Below are positions 54,132 through 63,673 of a stretch of 64,000 bases of DNA, piece after piece; position 1 is the stretch's first letter; each line of letters starts with the position of its first letter. Location of the stretch: positions 1 to 64,000 of the forward strand of contig NZ_JAINWJ010000004.1 of NCBI RefSeq assembly GCF_021021415.1. Reading direction: 5' to 3'. The position numbers and the translations under genes are program-made. The notes beneath the pieces were generated by a model. The model did no database searches and was not told the DNA's origin. It saw only the letters and a list, made by a program, of their open reading frames with translations. The stretch is from Martelella mediterranea. Lineage in GTDB: Bacteria > Pseudomonadota > Alphaproteobacteria > Rhizobiales > Rhizobiaceae.

Positions 54132-54482
54132 GAACCGAGACCCTTTCTGGTTCTGCCTGCGAGAAACGCTGCTTCTCCCCTCATGCGGGAAGCATGTCGC
54201 GCCAAAACTCATGAATGCCGCCTTTCGATTCGGCCGGAACCGATAAGACGCGCGGCGTATGAACGATCAGCTCTTCTGCCCCTCACGGCTTGCCGTTTAT
54301 GCGCCTCGCGCCGCAATGCCTGCACGGAAAGCCGCATTTCTCACCGTCCTCTTCCGGCCTATGCGTGCCTGCCATAAAGCTCGATCCAAACGGGAAGAAC
54401 GGCGCTCGTCAGATGATCTCACGGCGGGCTCGTCTGTCTCTGAACTATGCGCAAGCTGGCCACGTTGCAAACTGGAGGATCA
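54132..54482 (+). other. Intergenic region before the autotransporter
   Basis: This 351-bp stretch has no supported gene. Short open frames here have poor codon use and no recognisable motif. It presumably holds the autotransporter promoter, but no clear boxes were found. Confidence 0.5.
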
Positions 54483-57368
54483 ATGCGTTTCACATCGAGC
54501 TTTTTCAACCGCTGCCTTTCATCGACATCGGTGGCCGTGCTGGCCGGATTTTTCAGTGTCAACGCCGCCTATGCCCAAAGCGTATGGACCGGCAACACCG
54601 ACAGCGACTGGTCAACGGGCAGCAACTGGAATGACGGCAATGTGCCGGATGACGCGGACGACGTCATCATCAACGGCGCCGGCGTTCCGCCATTCGTCGT
54701 GGACCCGGCCGGCGCCTACGCCAGGACCGTGACCGTCGGAGACAGCGTTGGCGCTGGAATGTTGAACGTCCAGAACCTGGGTTTCCTCCAGATTTCCGAT
54801 GATCTCGTGATTTCCGACCCCGACGGCGCCAATGCCGGGAGCGTCTCGCTGACGGGAGCCGGCGCTTTTCTCAATGTCCAGGGGGCATTGCGGATCAATG
54901 ACAGCGGTAATGGAATCAGCACGCTGAGCATCGAGGGCGGAACAACAGTCGCTGTCCAGGAGACCACGACGATCGGAGAGGGAACAGTGCTTGAATTCAC
55001 CGGGGCAACGGGCGGGTCGTTGGTCGGCGCGGGCGGCATCGTTGTGGATGGAACGCTGCTTTTCGATCAGGCCAGTGGCGGCGTAAGTATCGGAAAAGAT
55101 CTGTCCGGATCGGGCTCCGTCCATGTCTCATCCGGCGCGGGATCCGTCACGTTGAGCGGCGATAACGCGGCTTTTGCCGGCGTCTATACCGTCAGCGCCG
55201 GCGCGCTTGACGCGGCCAGCGCCAATGCGCTTGGCGGGGCGAAGGGAAACGCGGCGTTGAACATCTCCGGCGGTCTCGTTTCCTTGCACGACGCGCCCCG
55301 GTTCTCCCGATTGTCGGGCAGCGGCGGCATTCTGGACCTTGATACGGCCGACCTGCTGATCGACCAGGAAAGCGATTCCCTCTTTGCCGGAAGCATCGAC
55401 GGAACCGGCAGCCTCACCAAATCCGGCCCCGGAACCTTGAGCCTCAGCGGTACCAACACTTATGGAGGCGGCACTCTCATAGAGGGGGGAACGCTGCATG
55501 TGAGCGGCGGGAGCGCGCTTGCCGACGGCGGCGATCTCGCTGTCGGTTCGGCGGGTAACCTGCTGGTGGCAGACGCCGAAACCATTGACGATATCGCCGT
55601 ATACGGTGGTCACGTCACGATCGACGGTCTTGAAACGCTGACGACCGGCGCATTCACCATGTCCAGCGGCGTGCTGGAAGGCGGCATCATCGACGCCGCG
55701 AGCTACGCTTTCGAAAGCGGCGAGGTCAGGTCCAACCTTTCGGGAACAGGGGCGTTGACCAAGAGCGGCGCGGGCACGTTGCTTCTGTCGGGCAAGAACA
55801 ATTTTTCCGGCGGCACGACCGTTCTCGACGGCAAGCTGATCGTCACGGGCACGCTCGGCGACATCGTGGCAAACGGCGGCGCGATCGGCGGCACGGGAAC
55901 GGTGGGCAACACCGTGGTGGCGATGGGCGCAACCGTCGCCCCCGGCACGTCCATCGGCACGCTGAACGTGGCGGGAAATGTGATCCTTGATGCAGGCTCC
56001 ACCTATGAGGTGGAGATCGATGCGGCGGGCAATAGCGATCTGATCAACGCGAGCGGCTCGGTGACCATCAATGGCGGCACGGTCCGTGTTGTGCCTTTCC
56101 CTGATTATGCCATCGGCACGTCATATCATATCATTCATGCCGATGGCGGCGGATCAGGCGCCTTCGATGCGGTGACCGGCGTGGCGGATACCCTGTTTCT
56201 GTCCCCGATCCTCAGCTACGAAGCGAACGACGTCTATCTTTCCATCGACCAGTCGGCCAGCTTCGAAAGCGTGGCCCTGACCGCGAACCAGAAGGCCGCC
56301 GCCGCAGGGGCCGACGGACTTGGAGCCGGCAACGCGGTCTGGGATGCGATCGCCGGTCTCACGGTTCCAGCCGACGCCAGAGGAGCATTCGATGCGCTCT
56401 CCGGAGAAATCCACACTTCGGCCCGGACGGCGCTGCTGGAAGACAGCCGCTTTCCACGGGAGGCGGCGCTGAATCGCCTGCGCGTGGCAATGGATGGAAC
56501 GGGCGCTGAAAATGGCGCCCCGATCGAGGATTGGGCTTCCGGGCGCTTCGGTCTGTGGGGGCAGGGGCTCGGTGCGTGGGGCCAGTGGGACAGTGATGGC
56601 AATGCCGCGGCAATGGATCGCTCGATCGGCGGTTTCCTGATGGGCGGCGACGCGCTGCTCGGGCCGGATATGCGTTTCGGTGCGCTGGGCGGCTATTCCC
56701 GATCGAGCTTCAGCGTCGATGATCGTTCATCCTCGGGCACGGCCGACACCTACACGCTTGGCGTCTACGGCGGGGGCGCTTGGAATGCATTCACGCTGAC
56801 GGGCGGGCTCGCCAATAGCTGGCACAGCCTCGATACTACGCGCTCGGTCGCCTTTGCCGGTTTCGCCGATAGCCTATCCGCCGCCTACAACGCCAATACA
56901 TTCCAGGCGTGGGGCGAGGCAGCCTACAGTTTCGAGACGGGCGCGGTCCGATACCAGCCCTTCGCCAACCTTGCCTGGGTGAACCTTTCGTCCGACGGCT
57001 TCACCGAGAGCGGCGGCGCGGCGGCGCTGACGGCGGCGTCCAACACCGTCGATGCGACCTTCACGACGCTCGGCCTGCGCGCAAAGACCGATGTCAGCCT
57101 GGGCAACGCGGACGCCGCCTTGCGCGGCATGCTGGGCTGGCAGCACGCCTTCGGGGATACGACGCCGACCTCTCAGATGCGCTTCGCCTCGGGCGGTGAC
57201 ATCTTCGCCATCGGGGGCGTGCCGTTGGCGCAGGACATGCTGGTGCTCGATGTCGGGTTCGACATTAACCTCAATGAGAACGCCACGCTGGGCCTTGCCT
57301 ATGGCGGACTGTTCGGCTCCGGCGTTCAGGATCAATCAGCCAACCTCAGCCTGAATGTGCGGTTCTGA
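54483..57368 (+). CDS. Type V autotransporter with PATR-type repeats
   Basis: This 961-residue surface protein has a signal peptide of about 30-32 residues (ending AAYAQ). A beta-helical passenger follows (about 33-650) with autotransporter-associated repeats GSLTKSGPGTLSLSGTNTYGG and GALTKSGAGTLLLSGKNNFSGG. The C-terminal autotransporter barrel from about 690 (LWGQGLGAWGQW) ends in NVRF with the terminal phenylalanine needed for outer-membrane assembly. The ATG at 54483 has GGAGG upstream. It may serve in adhesion or biofilm; no protease or lipase motif was seen in the passenger. Confidence 0.9.
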   Translation: MRFTSSFFNRCLSSTSVAVLAGFFSVNAAYAQSVWTGNTDSDWSTGSNWNDGNVPDDADDVIINGAGVPPFVVDPAGAYARTVTVGDSVGAGMLNVQNLGFLQISDDLVISDPDGANAGSVSLTGAGAFLNVQGALRINDSGNGISTLSIEGGTTVAVQETTTIGEGTVLEFTGATGGSLVGAGGIVVDGTLLFDQASGGVSIGKDLSGSGSVHVSSGAGSVTLSGDNAAFAGVYTVSAGALDAASANALGGAKGNAALNISGGLVSLHDAPRFSRLSGSGGILDLDTADLLIDQESDSLFAGSIDGTGSLTKSGPGTLSLSGTNTYGGGTLIEGGTLHVSGGSALADGGDLAVGSAGNLLVADAETIDDIAVYGGHVTIDGLETLTTGAFTMSSGVLEGGIIDAASYAFESGEVRSNLSGTGALTKSGAGTLLLSGKNNFSGGTTVLDGKLIVTGTLGDIVANGGAIGGTGTVGNTVVAMGATVAPGTSIGTLNVAGNVILDAGSTYEVEIDAAGNSDLINASGSVTINGGTVRVVPFPDYAIGTSYHIIHADGGGSGAFDAVTGVADTLFLSPILSYEANDVYLSIDQSASFESVALTANQKAAAAGADGLGAGNAVWDAIAGLTVPADARGAFDALSGEIHTSARTALLEDSRFPREAALNRLRVAMDGTGAENGAPIEDWASGRFGLWGQGLGAWGQWDSDGNAAAMDRSIGGFLMGGDALLGPDMRFGALGGYSRSSFSVDDRSSSGTADTYTLGVYGGGAWNAFTLTGGLANSWHSLDTTRSVAFAGFADSLSAAYNANTFQAWGEAAYSFETGAVRYQPFANLAWVNLSSDGFTESGGAAALTAASNTVDATFTTLGLRAKTDVSLGNADAALRGMLGWQHAFGDTTPTSQMRFASGGDIFAIGGVPLAQDMLVLDVGFDINLNENATLGLAYGGLFGSGVQDQSANLSLNVRF

Positions 57369-57435
57369 CGGTCAGGGCGGGCCGGCGCAGCACTGGTCTC
57401 TCGCTGATGGCGGCCGCATCGCGGCAATAGCGTAA

Positions 57436-57457
57436 CGCCGGCAACGCTTCGCCGGCG
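57436..57457. terminator. Hairpin downstream of the autotransporter gene
   Basis: CGCCGGC pairs with GCCGGCG around an 8-nt loop, 67 bp after the stop codon. No T-run follows, so intrinsic termination is uncertain. The rest of 57369-57657 shows nothing recognisable. Confidence 0.35.
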
Positions 57458-57657
57458 CTGACTTCATAGGTTCGATAACTTGCGCTGCTGCAAGACGCAA
57501 TTTCCCAGCACTCTTATCCAGCGAGTCCTTTCTGGTTTTAGCCGAAATACCCGCCGCGAGATGCAGTAACCCCGCAATCGCGCGATGAAGGTCGATATCG
57601 AGACCCACTCCGTCTTGCACGCAGCAAGGTTCCAAACAGCGGGCGCGGTGATTTCGC

Positions 57658-58566
57658 TTAGCCGATGGACTTCGCCGTTTTGCGGCCGGATGGGGCGTTG
57701 ATGAGGGCCACGCCGGCAATCGCGGCCAGGAGCCCGGTTGCGACCGGCAGCGTCAGGGTCTCGCCCAGAAACGCAATCCCGAGAACAACGCCAATTCCCG
57801 CGCGCAGGTAGCTCTGGCTCGCCACGCCAAGCGAGCCGAGCGTATGCACCAGCCGGAAATAGACAAGCAACGCCGCTCCCGTGCAGAGGATCGACAAAGC
57901 GGCCGTCGCGGCCAGGGCAGCAGCGCCGGGGCGCAGCGTCAGCGGCTCTTCGACGATGAATGCCAAAGGCACCAGAACGACGCTGGCCCAGATCATGGTT
58001 CCGAGCGCGGTCTCCAGCGCGCCGACCTTGGAAAACCTCTTGCCGTAGATTGCTGCGCCCGCATAGAGCATCGCACCGGCCAGGCAGGCCAATTGGCCCG
58101 CCACCGCGCTGCCCAGGCCCGAGAGCGCATCCACGCCGACGATCAGTACGACGCCGGCAAGGCCGATGATGGCGCCGGCGAGCTTCCGCCCGCCAAGCGT
58201 TTCGTGGCGGGTGATCAGGGCGGTGAACAGGAAGACGAAGATCGGGGAGGTCGAGTTCAGGACGCTGGCAAGCCCGGCGCCGACGAACTGCTGTCCCCAG
58301 GCAAGCACCGTCCAGGCCCCGATGCTGTTGAAGGTCGCCTGAACCCCCAACATCACCCATGTCCTCGCATCGCGCGGCATCCGGCCGCCACGCCCCAGCA
58401 AAACCAGGTAAAGAAACAGAGCCGCGCCGCTGACCCGCAACGCGATCAGGGTGATCGGTGGAATGTCGGTCACCGCGACCTTGATGAAGAGGTAGGACGA
58501 TCCCCAGAGAAGCGCCAGAAGGCCGAGCAGCAGGTACTCAACAGTCATCGATCCCCGCGAGGTCAT
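57658..58566 (-). CDS. EamA/DMT-family transporter
   Basis: The 302-residue inner-membrane protein has ten hydrophobic segments in two EamA repeats: LLLGLLALLWGSSYLFIKVAV with NSTSPIFVFLFTALI, and the second half with SYLRAGIGVVLGIAFLGETL. It is probably an exporter of amino acids or related metabolites. The ATG at 58566 has AAGG upstream; 58548 is an alternative. No partner gene is evident. Confidence 0.87.
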   Translation of the reverse strand: MTSRGSMTVEYLLLGLLALLWGSSYLFIKVAVTDIPPITLIALRVSGAALFLYLVLLGRGGRMPRDARTWVMLGVQATFNSIGAWTVLAWGQQFVGAGLASVLNSTSPIFVFLFTALITRHETLGGRKLAGAIIGLAGVVLIVGVDALSGLGSAVAGQLACLAGAMLYAGAAIYGKRFSKVGALETALGTMIWASVVLVPLAFIVEEPLTLRPGAAALAATAALSILCTGAALLVYFRLVHTLGSLGVASQSYLRAGIGVVLGIAFLGETLTLPVATGLLAAIAGVALINAPSGRKTAKSIG

Positions 58567-58837
58567 CTTGCGCGGACCTTCCGCTGTCTAGAGCTGCCGC
58601 GAATAAGCCACACCATCATCTGTCGTATCTCCTTGTGTTCCGGAGCACGACTAGCCGATTGATCGCGTCAAATGCTTCGACGACGACCGAACCATCAAAG
58701 GAAGTCCGGATATCGCGCACATCATCGCGACGACCGGCGATCCCGCCCGTGCCGACATCCCGACGGCGCGGATGGCGGGAAAGACTCTGACCGCGACCGA
58801 GAGCCAGCTTGCAAGCAAAGACTTCAGGGGCAGCGGG

Positions 58838-59698
58838 TTACAGAAAGTCGAGCACCATCCGGTTGAACTTGTCGGCATGTTCCCATTGAACCCAGTGGCC
58901 GCATCGATTGAAGACGTGCAGTTCGGAATTCTCTATGCCCGCCACCAGCCTGATGCCGGTGTCCATTGGCACGAAGCGGTCGTTGCGACCCCACACGATC
59001 AGCGTTTCGGCGGTGATTTCGTGCAGCCGGTGGTCGACATTGGGGAACTGGCGCGGATTGATCGCCAGGCTCTTGACGAAATTTTCCAGATGGTCGCGGC
59101 GCGCCAGGATGTTCTTCAACCGCGTCTCGAACAGCTCTTCGATGAGATCGCTCGGATCGAAGACGAAAACCTCCATCATCTTCTTCAGGTTCTCGATCGT
59201 GGGATTGCGGTAGAGCGCGCCGATCAGCTTGATGCCTTCGGCGGGCTGCGGCGTGAACAGGCTGGTGCCGCCGGTGCCCCCACCCATCAGGATCAGCTTG
59301 CCGACCTTTTCGGGATGAGCGAGCGCAAAGGCAACCGCGCTGTGGCCGCCCATGGAATTTCCGATGATGTGGATCTTTTCGAGCGCCAGTTCTTCGACAA
59401 GGCCGTTCAGCATCCGCGCGTTCAGGTCGGAGCGGGAGCCGGTGGAGATCACCGTATCGCTTTCGCCCCAGCCGGGGCAATCCATCAGCACGACGCGATA
59501 GCCTGCGTCGGTCAGGGGTTGGATATTGCGATTGAAATTCGCCCAGCCCGTTGCCCCGGGACCGGAACCGTGCAGCATCACCACGGTCTCGCCGCCTTTC
59601 CCGGGATCGCAGTCGTTGTAATGAATTTTCAACGTGCCGTCGCCATCGGCGATCTGCGCAAAACGGCTGGTCTCTTCCGCCGTAAATATATGAGCCAT
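58838..59698 (-). CDS. mhpC: MhpC-like meta-cleavage product hydrolase
   Basis: The 286-residue alpha/beta hydrolase splits the ring-fission product of a 2,3-dihydroxyphenyl-alkanoate by C-C hydrolysis. The catalytic triad is Ser115 (GNSMGG), Asp240 (GRNDRF) and His268 ([10 protein letters not shown]). All three are shifted by about five from the E. coli MhpC residues as I recall them. The oxyanion loop [10 protein letters not shown] is present. GGAGGAG precedes the ATG at 59698. It is divergent from the dioxygenase gene, with a GTGCAC-type operator between them. Confidence 0.9.
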   Translation of the reverse strand: MAHIFTAEETSRFAQIADGDGTLKIHYNDCDPGKGGETVVMLHGSGPGATGWANFNRNIQPLTDAGYRVVLMDCPGWGESDTVISTGSRSDLNARMLNGLVEELALEKIHIIGNSMGGHSAVAFALAHPEKVGKLILMGGGTGGTSLFTPQPAEGIKLIGALYRNPTIENLKKMMEVFVFDPSDLIEELFETRLKNILARRDHLENFVKSLAINPRQFPNVDHRLHEITAETLIVWGRNDRFVPMDTGIRLVAGIENSELHVFNRCGHWVQWEHADKFNRMVLDFL

Positions 59699-59786
59699 GA
59701 ACACTCCTCCGAATTCCGTGATGGCGGTTCCTTCGCGGCGAACTTAACGACCTCGTCGCGGCGCACGCAAACGGCCCGCCGATGCT

Positions 59787-59801
59787 GTGCACATTGTGCA
59801 C
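59787..59801. promoter_or_regulatory. Candidate IclR operator (mhpC / dioxygenase promoter)
   Basis: GTGCAC-att-GTGCAC lies in the 314-bp divergent region (59699-60012), 89 bp from the mhpC start. The same pattern recurs at 61833-61847. The rest of the region shows no gene. Confidence 0.75.
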
Positions 59802-60012
59802 GTCGCCGATTTGAAGATTGTCCCGCTCGTTTCGTCTCTGTTAGCCAGTGAAAAGCGAACGGCGCGGTCCCAATGCCGCGAGGAGCGGCGCTCGCCAGAC
59901 GTTTTCATATCAAAGGCCAGTGCCGCGCATGTCGCGGCCGGGACGCAATGTCCGGGAAGCCGCAGGCGGTTTCCCGGCCGGAAGAGTGTTGCCATTTTCA
60001 GGGAGGCTTTCC

Positions 60013-61041
60013 ATGGCATTTTCAGACCAGTTTGACCCCGGGCCGCAGATCGCCCAATGCGGTACCGTCAATCTCGGCACCAGGGATATCGAAAAGTCGC
60101 TGTTCTTCTTCCGCGATACGCTGGGCATGGAGGAGGTCGAGCGCAAGGGCAATGTGTCCTATTTGCGCTGCTATCAGGAACTCGGTCATCATTCCCTGGT
60201 TCTGACCGAACAGGAAGAGGCCGTCGTCAATGCCTTTTCATTCCGCGTCAAGCGCCCGCAGGATGTCGCGCTGTTCCATGAGGAACTGACCCGGCAGGGC
60301 ATCGAGGTCCTTGAAGTGCCCGCCGGCGCCGAAGCCGGACGCGGCGAAGCGATCCGCTTCCTTCTGCCCGGCGGCGGACATCCGTTCGAGCTCTATTACG
60401 ACATGGAAAAGCCGCTGGCGCCGGAAAGCATGCGCTCGCGCCTGCCGTCCAACAGCTCGAAACGGCGTGGTCTTGGCGTGCGCCGGATCGATCATTTCAA
60501 CATCCAGACCTCGCCGGACACCATCAATCAGGCCGAAAGCTGGGTGCGCGATACGCTCGGCTTCAAGCGCCGCGAATTCGCCCATCTGCCGAACCGGCCG
60601 GGAACCGTGCTCGCCTCCTGGATGTCGGTGACGCCGCAGGTGCACGATCTGGCGATTGTCGCCAACGGTCTGAACAAGACGGCCCAGCTTCATCACATCG
60701 CCTTCAACCTGCAGGATTTTTCCGACGTCTTGACCGCGGCCGACACGCTGCGCGATCTCGACGTTTCCTATGGCGTCGGACCGGGCAAGCACGGCATCGG
60801 GCAGGCGATGTATCTCTATATCCACGATCCGGGGTCCGACCACCGCGTCGAGCTTTACGCCGGCGGCTATCTGATTTTCGATCCAGACTGGAAGGCGATC
60901 GAATGGGAGCAGCAAGCGTTTCCCGACGGCATGACCTGGTACGGTGATCCCATCGACACATCGACGGGCAGCCGCGGCCGCGACACCACCGGCTGCGCCG
61001 GGCTTTATCGCAATGAGCTCGTCCCCGCCCCGGCCAAATAA
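60013..61041 (+). CDS. VOC-type extradiol ring-cleavage dioxygenase
   Basis: The 342-residue enzyme has two vicinal-oxygen-chelate domains. The second carries the 2-His-1-Glu iron site: His161 (RIDHFNIQ), His228 (LHHIAFNL) and Glu280 (HRVELYAGG), so ring cleavage activity is likely. By its neighbours (mhpA, mhpC, mhpD, IclR) it should open 2,3-dihydroxyphenylpropionate or a close relative, the job done in E. coli by the unrelated LigB-type MhpB. AGGGAGG precedes the ATG. Its last 37 bp overlap the end of the convergent IclR gene. Confidence 0.88.
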   Translation: MAFSDQFDPGPQIAQCGTVNLGTRDIEKSLFFFRDTLGMEEVERKGNVSYLRCYQELGHHSLVLTEQEEAVVNAFSFRVKRPQDVALFHEELTRQGIEVLEVPAGAEAGRGEAIRFLLPGGGHPFELYYDMEKPLAPESMRSRLPSNSSKRRGLGVRRIDHFNIQTSPDTINQAESWVRDTLGFKRREFAHLPNRPGTVLASWMSVTPQVHDLAIVANGLNKTAQLHHIAFNLQDFSDVLTAADTLRDLDVSYGVGPGKHGIGQAMYLYIHDPGSDHRVELYAGGYLIFDPDWKAIEWEQQAFPDGMTWYGDPIDTSTGSRGRDTTGCAGLYRNELVPAPAK

Positions 61042-61817
61042 TCTTCGACCTTGCGCGCCGCTTCCCGAAGCGGCGCGAGATATTTCTCGCATGCCTGCGA
61101 CAGGCTCATGGCCGATCGCAGCATCACGACATTGATGCAGCCGGCCACCTTGTCGCCATGCATGACCGGAACCGCGAGCGCCATGATCTTCTGCTCGCGA
61201 GTCCAGTCGCCATTGGCAAATGCGTAGCCGTTTTTCCGGTGGTCATCGAGCTGCGCCTCGAAGGCGCTCCGCGCCGATGGCTCCGCCAGAAGCGATCCAG
61301 GCTGCTGCGCAAGTTCGGCAAGCAGCGTTTCGCGTTCCTCATCCGGACAGAAGGCAAGATAGGCGCGCCCGAGCGCCGTTGTGGTCAGTGGCAGGCGGCG
61401 GCGCACCGTGACCTTGTGAAACGAAAGCGGGCTGAAACGGTGCGTGGTCTCGCGCACCTGCATGGAAAGCCCGTCCAGCGTTGCCAGATCCGAGGGCCAG
61501 ACCACCTTTACCAGCAGTTCGCCGAGCACGGCGGAGGCTGCCTCCGAAATCCACTCGTCTTCATTGTAGCCGTCGCTCAGGCCGTAGACGCCGGGTGTCA
61601 GCCTGTAGCTGTCGTCGGAGGACGACCGGCGCACCAACCCTTCGTTCTGGAGGGTTTCCAGAAGCCGGCGCACCGTCGTGCGGTGCAGCCCTGTCGCCGT
61701 GCTCAGTTCCCCCACGGTGGCCCACCCGCCCTCGGCCTGATTGAGAGACCGCAACAAAGCGAGGCCGCGCGAAAGCCCCTGGACAGGCTTGTATGGCGTG
61801 TGGCTTGCGTCTCCCAT
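61005..61817 (-). CDS. IclR-family regulator of the aromatic pathway (MhpR-like)
   Basis: The 270-residue regulator has an N-terminal helix-turn-helix (VGELSTATGLHRTTVRRLLETLQNEGLV) and an IclR effector domain. The ATG at 61817 follows GGGAGC; two ATGs further up overlap the operator. MhpR of E. coli activates with phenylpropionate ligands, and a similar role is inferred. The paired GTGCAC sites at 59787 and 61833 are its probable targets. Confidence 0.88.
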   Translation of the reverse strand: MGDASHTPYKPVQGLSRGLALLRSLNQAEGGWATVGELSTATGLHRTTVRRLLETLQNEGLVRRSSSDDSYRLTPGVYGLSDGYNEDEWISEAASAVLGELLVKVVWPSDLATLDGLSMQVRETTHRFSPLSFHKVTVRRRLPLTTTALGRAYLAFCPDEERETLLAELAQQPGSLLAEPSARSAFEAQLDDHRKNGYAFANGDWTREQKIMALAVPVMHGDKVAGCINVVMLRSAMSLSQACEKYLAPLREAARKVEDYLAGAGTSSLR

Positions 61818-61832
61818 TTGAGCTCCCGTCAT

Positions 61833-61847
61833 GTGCACTATGTGCAC
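61833..61847. promoter_or_regulatory. Candidate IclR operator (iclR / mhpA promoter)
   Basis: GTGCAC-tat-GTGCAC has the same spacing and flanks (T before, GA or GT after) as the site at 59787-59801. It is 16 bp upstream of the IclR start codon, so autoregulation is likely. Confidence 0.75.
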
Positions 61848-61955
61848 GAATCTTTCATGATCGTTGTTAACTTTGCAAGCCTGCTGATAGCTGATCCCGG
61901 TTGCCGGGGTGCGGAGGAGAACGTCTCCCGGACGACAATGCCGAGGAGCCAGATC

Positions 61956-63671
61956 ATGACATTTCCCGTCAGTTCACATCAAGATGCCGCTGCGGCGGCC
62001 GAGACCGGGCGCGCGACCCCGATGAAGGCGCGGGTTCTGATAGCGGGCGCGGGCCCCGTCGGCCTGACGCTCGCCAATTATCTTGGCGGCTATGGTGTCG
62101 AGACGATCGTGATCGAGGCGCTGCCGGAGCTGATCGACTATCCGCGCGCCATCGGCATTGACGATGAGGCGATGCGCACGATGCAGGGCATCGGGCTTGC
62201 CGACAGGATCGAGCCGCACACCACGCCCTTGCACTGGATGCGGTTCCTGACCGCGAAGGGGCGTTGCTGGGCCTCTCTCGAGCCGAAAACCGACGAGTTC
62301 GGCTGGTCGCGTCGCAACGCCTTCATCCAGCCGCAGGCCGACCGGATTCTCTATGAGGGCCTTTCCCGCTACAGCCACGTGAAGGTCTTGTTTGCCACCG
62401 CATTCAAAAGCCTGAAGCAGGACGCCGAAGGCGTGGTCGCGACGGTGGAAGGCCCGGATGGTCCCTTCACCATTAGCGCGGACTATATGGTCGGCGCTGA
62501 TGGCGGCCGCAGCCCGGTCCGCGAGGCATTGGGCCTTGCCTTCGAAGGTAAAACCGCCGCCAATCAATGGATGGTCGTCGATGTCGAGAACGATCCCGTC
62601 GGTACGCCCAATGTCTACCTGGTTTGCGATCCGAAGCGGCCTTACGTCTCCGCCGCATTGCCGCACGGCGTGCGCCGTTTCGAATTCATGGTGATGAAGG
62701 ATGAGGACGAAGCCCATTTCGAGCGTCCCGACGTCATGCGCGCCCTGCTTGCCAAGGTTCTGGAAAAGCCGGAAGAGGCAAAGCTGATCCGCCGCCGCAT
62801 CTACAATCACAATGCCAGGCTTGCCAATCGCTTCCGCGTGGGGCGGGTCATGCTCGCCGGCGACGCCGCCCATATCATGCCGGTCTGGCAGGGGCAGGGC
62901 TATAACAGCGGCATTCGCGACGCCGCCAATCTCGGCTGGAAGCTGGCCATGGTGGTGAATGGTCGTCTGGGCCCGGACATTCTCGATACCTATGAGAGCG
63001 AGCGGCGCAGCCACGCCAAGGCGATGATCGACCTCTCGGTCATGGTCGGCAAGGTGTTCAATCCGCCGTATGCGTTTCTCGGCACGGTGCGCGATGGCGT
63101 CACCCGGTTCCTGAACCTGTTTCCTGCCGTCAAGCGCTACATCGTCGAGATGCGCTTCAAGCCGATGCCGCGTTTTACCGAAGGCGCGCTGGTTCCAAGT
63201 CGCGTCAAAAGCAAGGAAAGCCCGGTCGGTCGCCTGTTCATCCAGCCGCGCGTGCGCACCATTGCGGGTGAGGTCAGGCGAATGGACGACCTGATCGGTC
63301 CTAATTTCGCAATCCTTTCCTGGGGCAACAATCCGCTGCAATATATGGATGCCGACCAGATCGCGATGTGGCAGGCGCTCGGCGCGGTCTTCATCTGCGT
63401 CAAGCCCGACGTGCAGCTCGGGGTCAGGCCTGATGAGGCGCTCGGCTTCGGCACCGACGCGATGAACGGCGTCGTCGAGATCGGCGATCGGCAGGGCCGG
63501 CTGAAGGAATGGTTCGGCAATTGGCCGGAATCGGTCGTTTTCCTGCGACCGGACCGGGTGGTGGCGGCAACCGCCACGCCTCTGACCGTGACTGAAGTGT
63601 CGCGCTCGCTGGCGCGCGCCATGTCCTATCCTGGCAGACCGCAGCCGATGACCCTGGCGAGGGAGGTGTGA
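61956..63671 (+). CDS. mhpA: 3-(3-hydroxyphenyl)propionate hydroxylase MhpA
   Basis: The 571-residue FAD monooxygenase adds the second ring hydroxyl using NADH and O2. It follows E. coli MhpA closely: [16 protein letters not shown] (29-44), [48 protein letters not shown] and [19 protein letters not shown] precedes the ATG at 61956. It is divergent from iclR, and mhpD follows 2 bp after its stop. The N-terminus is slightly longer than usual; the ATG at 62022 is an alternative. Confidence 0.92.
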   Translation: MTFPVSSHQDAAAAAETGRATPMKARVLIAGAGPVGLTLANYLGGYGVETIVIEALPELIDYPRAIGIDDEAMRTMQGIGLADRIEPHTTPLHWMRFLTAKGRCWASLEPKTDEFGWSRRNAFIQPQADRILYEGLSRYSHVKVLFATAFKSLKQDAEGVVATVEGPDGPFTISADYMVGADGGRSPVREALGLAFEGKTAANQWMVVDVENDPVGTPNVYLVCDPKRPYVSAALPHGVRRFEFMVMKDEDEAHFERPDVMRALLAKVLEKPEEAKLIRRRIYNHNARLANRFRVGRVMLAGDAAHIMPVWQGQGYNSGIRDAANLGWKLAMVVNGRLGPDILDTYESERRSHAKAMIDLSVMVGKVFNPPYAFLGTVRDGVTRFLNLFPAVKRYIVEMRFKPMPRFTEGALVPSRVKSKESPVGRLFIQPRVRTIAGEVRRMDDLIGPNFAILSWGNNPLQYMDADQIAMWQALGAVFICVKPDVQLGVRPDEALGFGTDAMNGVVEIGDRQGRLKEWFGNWPESVVFLRPDRVVAATATPLTVTEVSRSLARAMSYPGRPQPMTLAREV

Positions 63672-63673
63672 TC

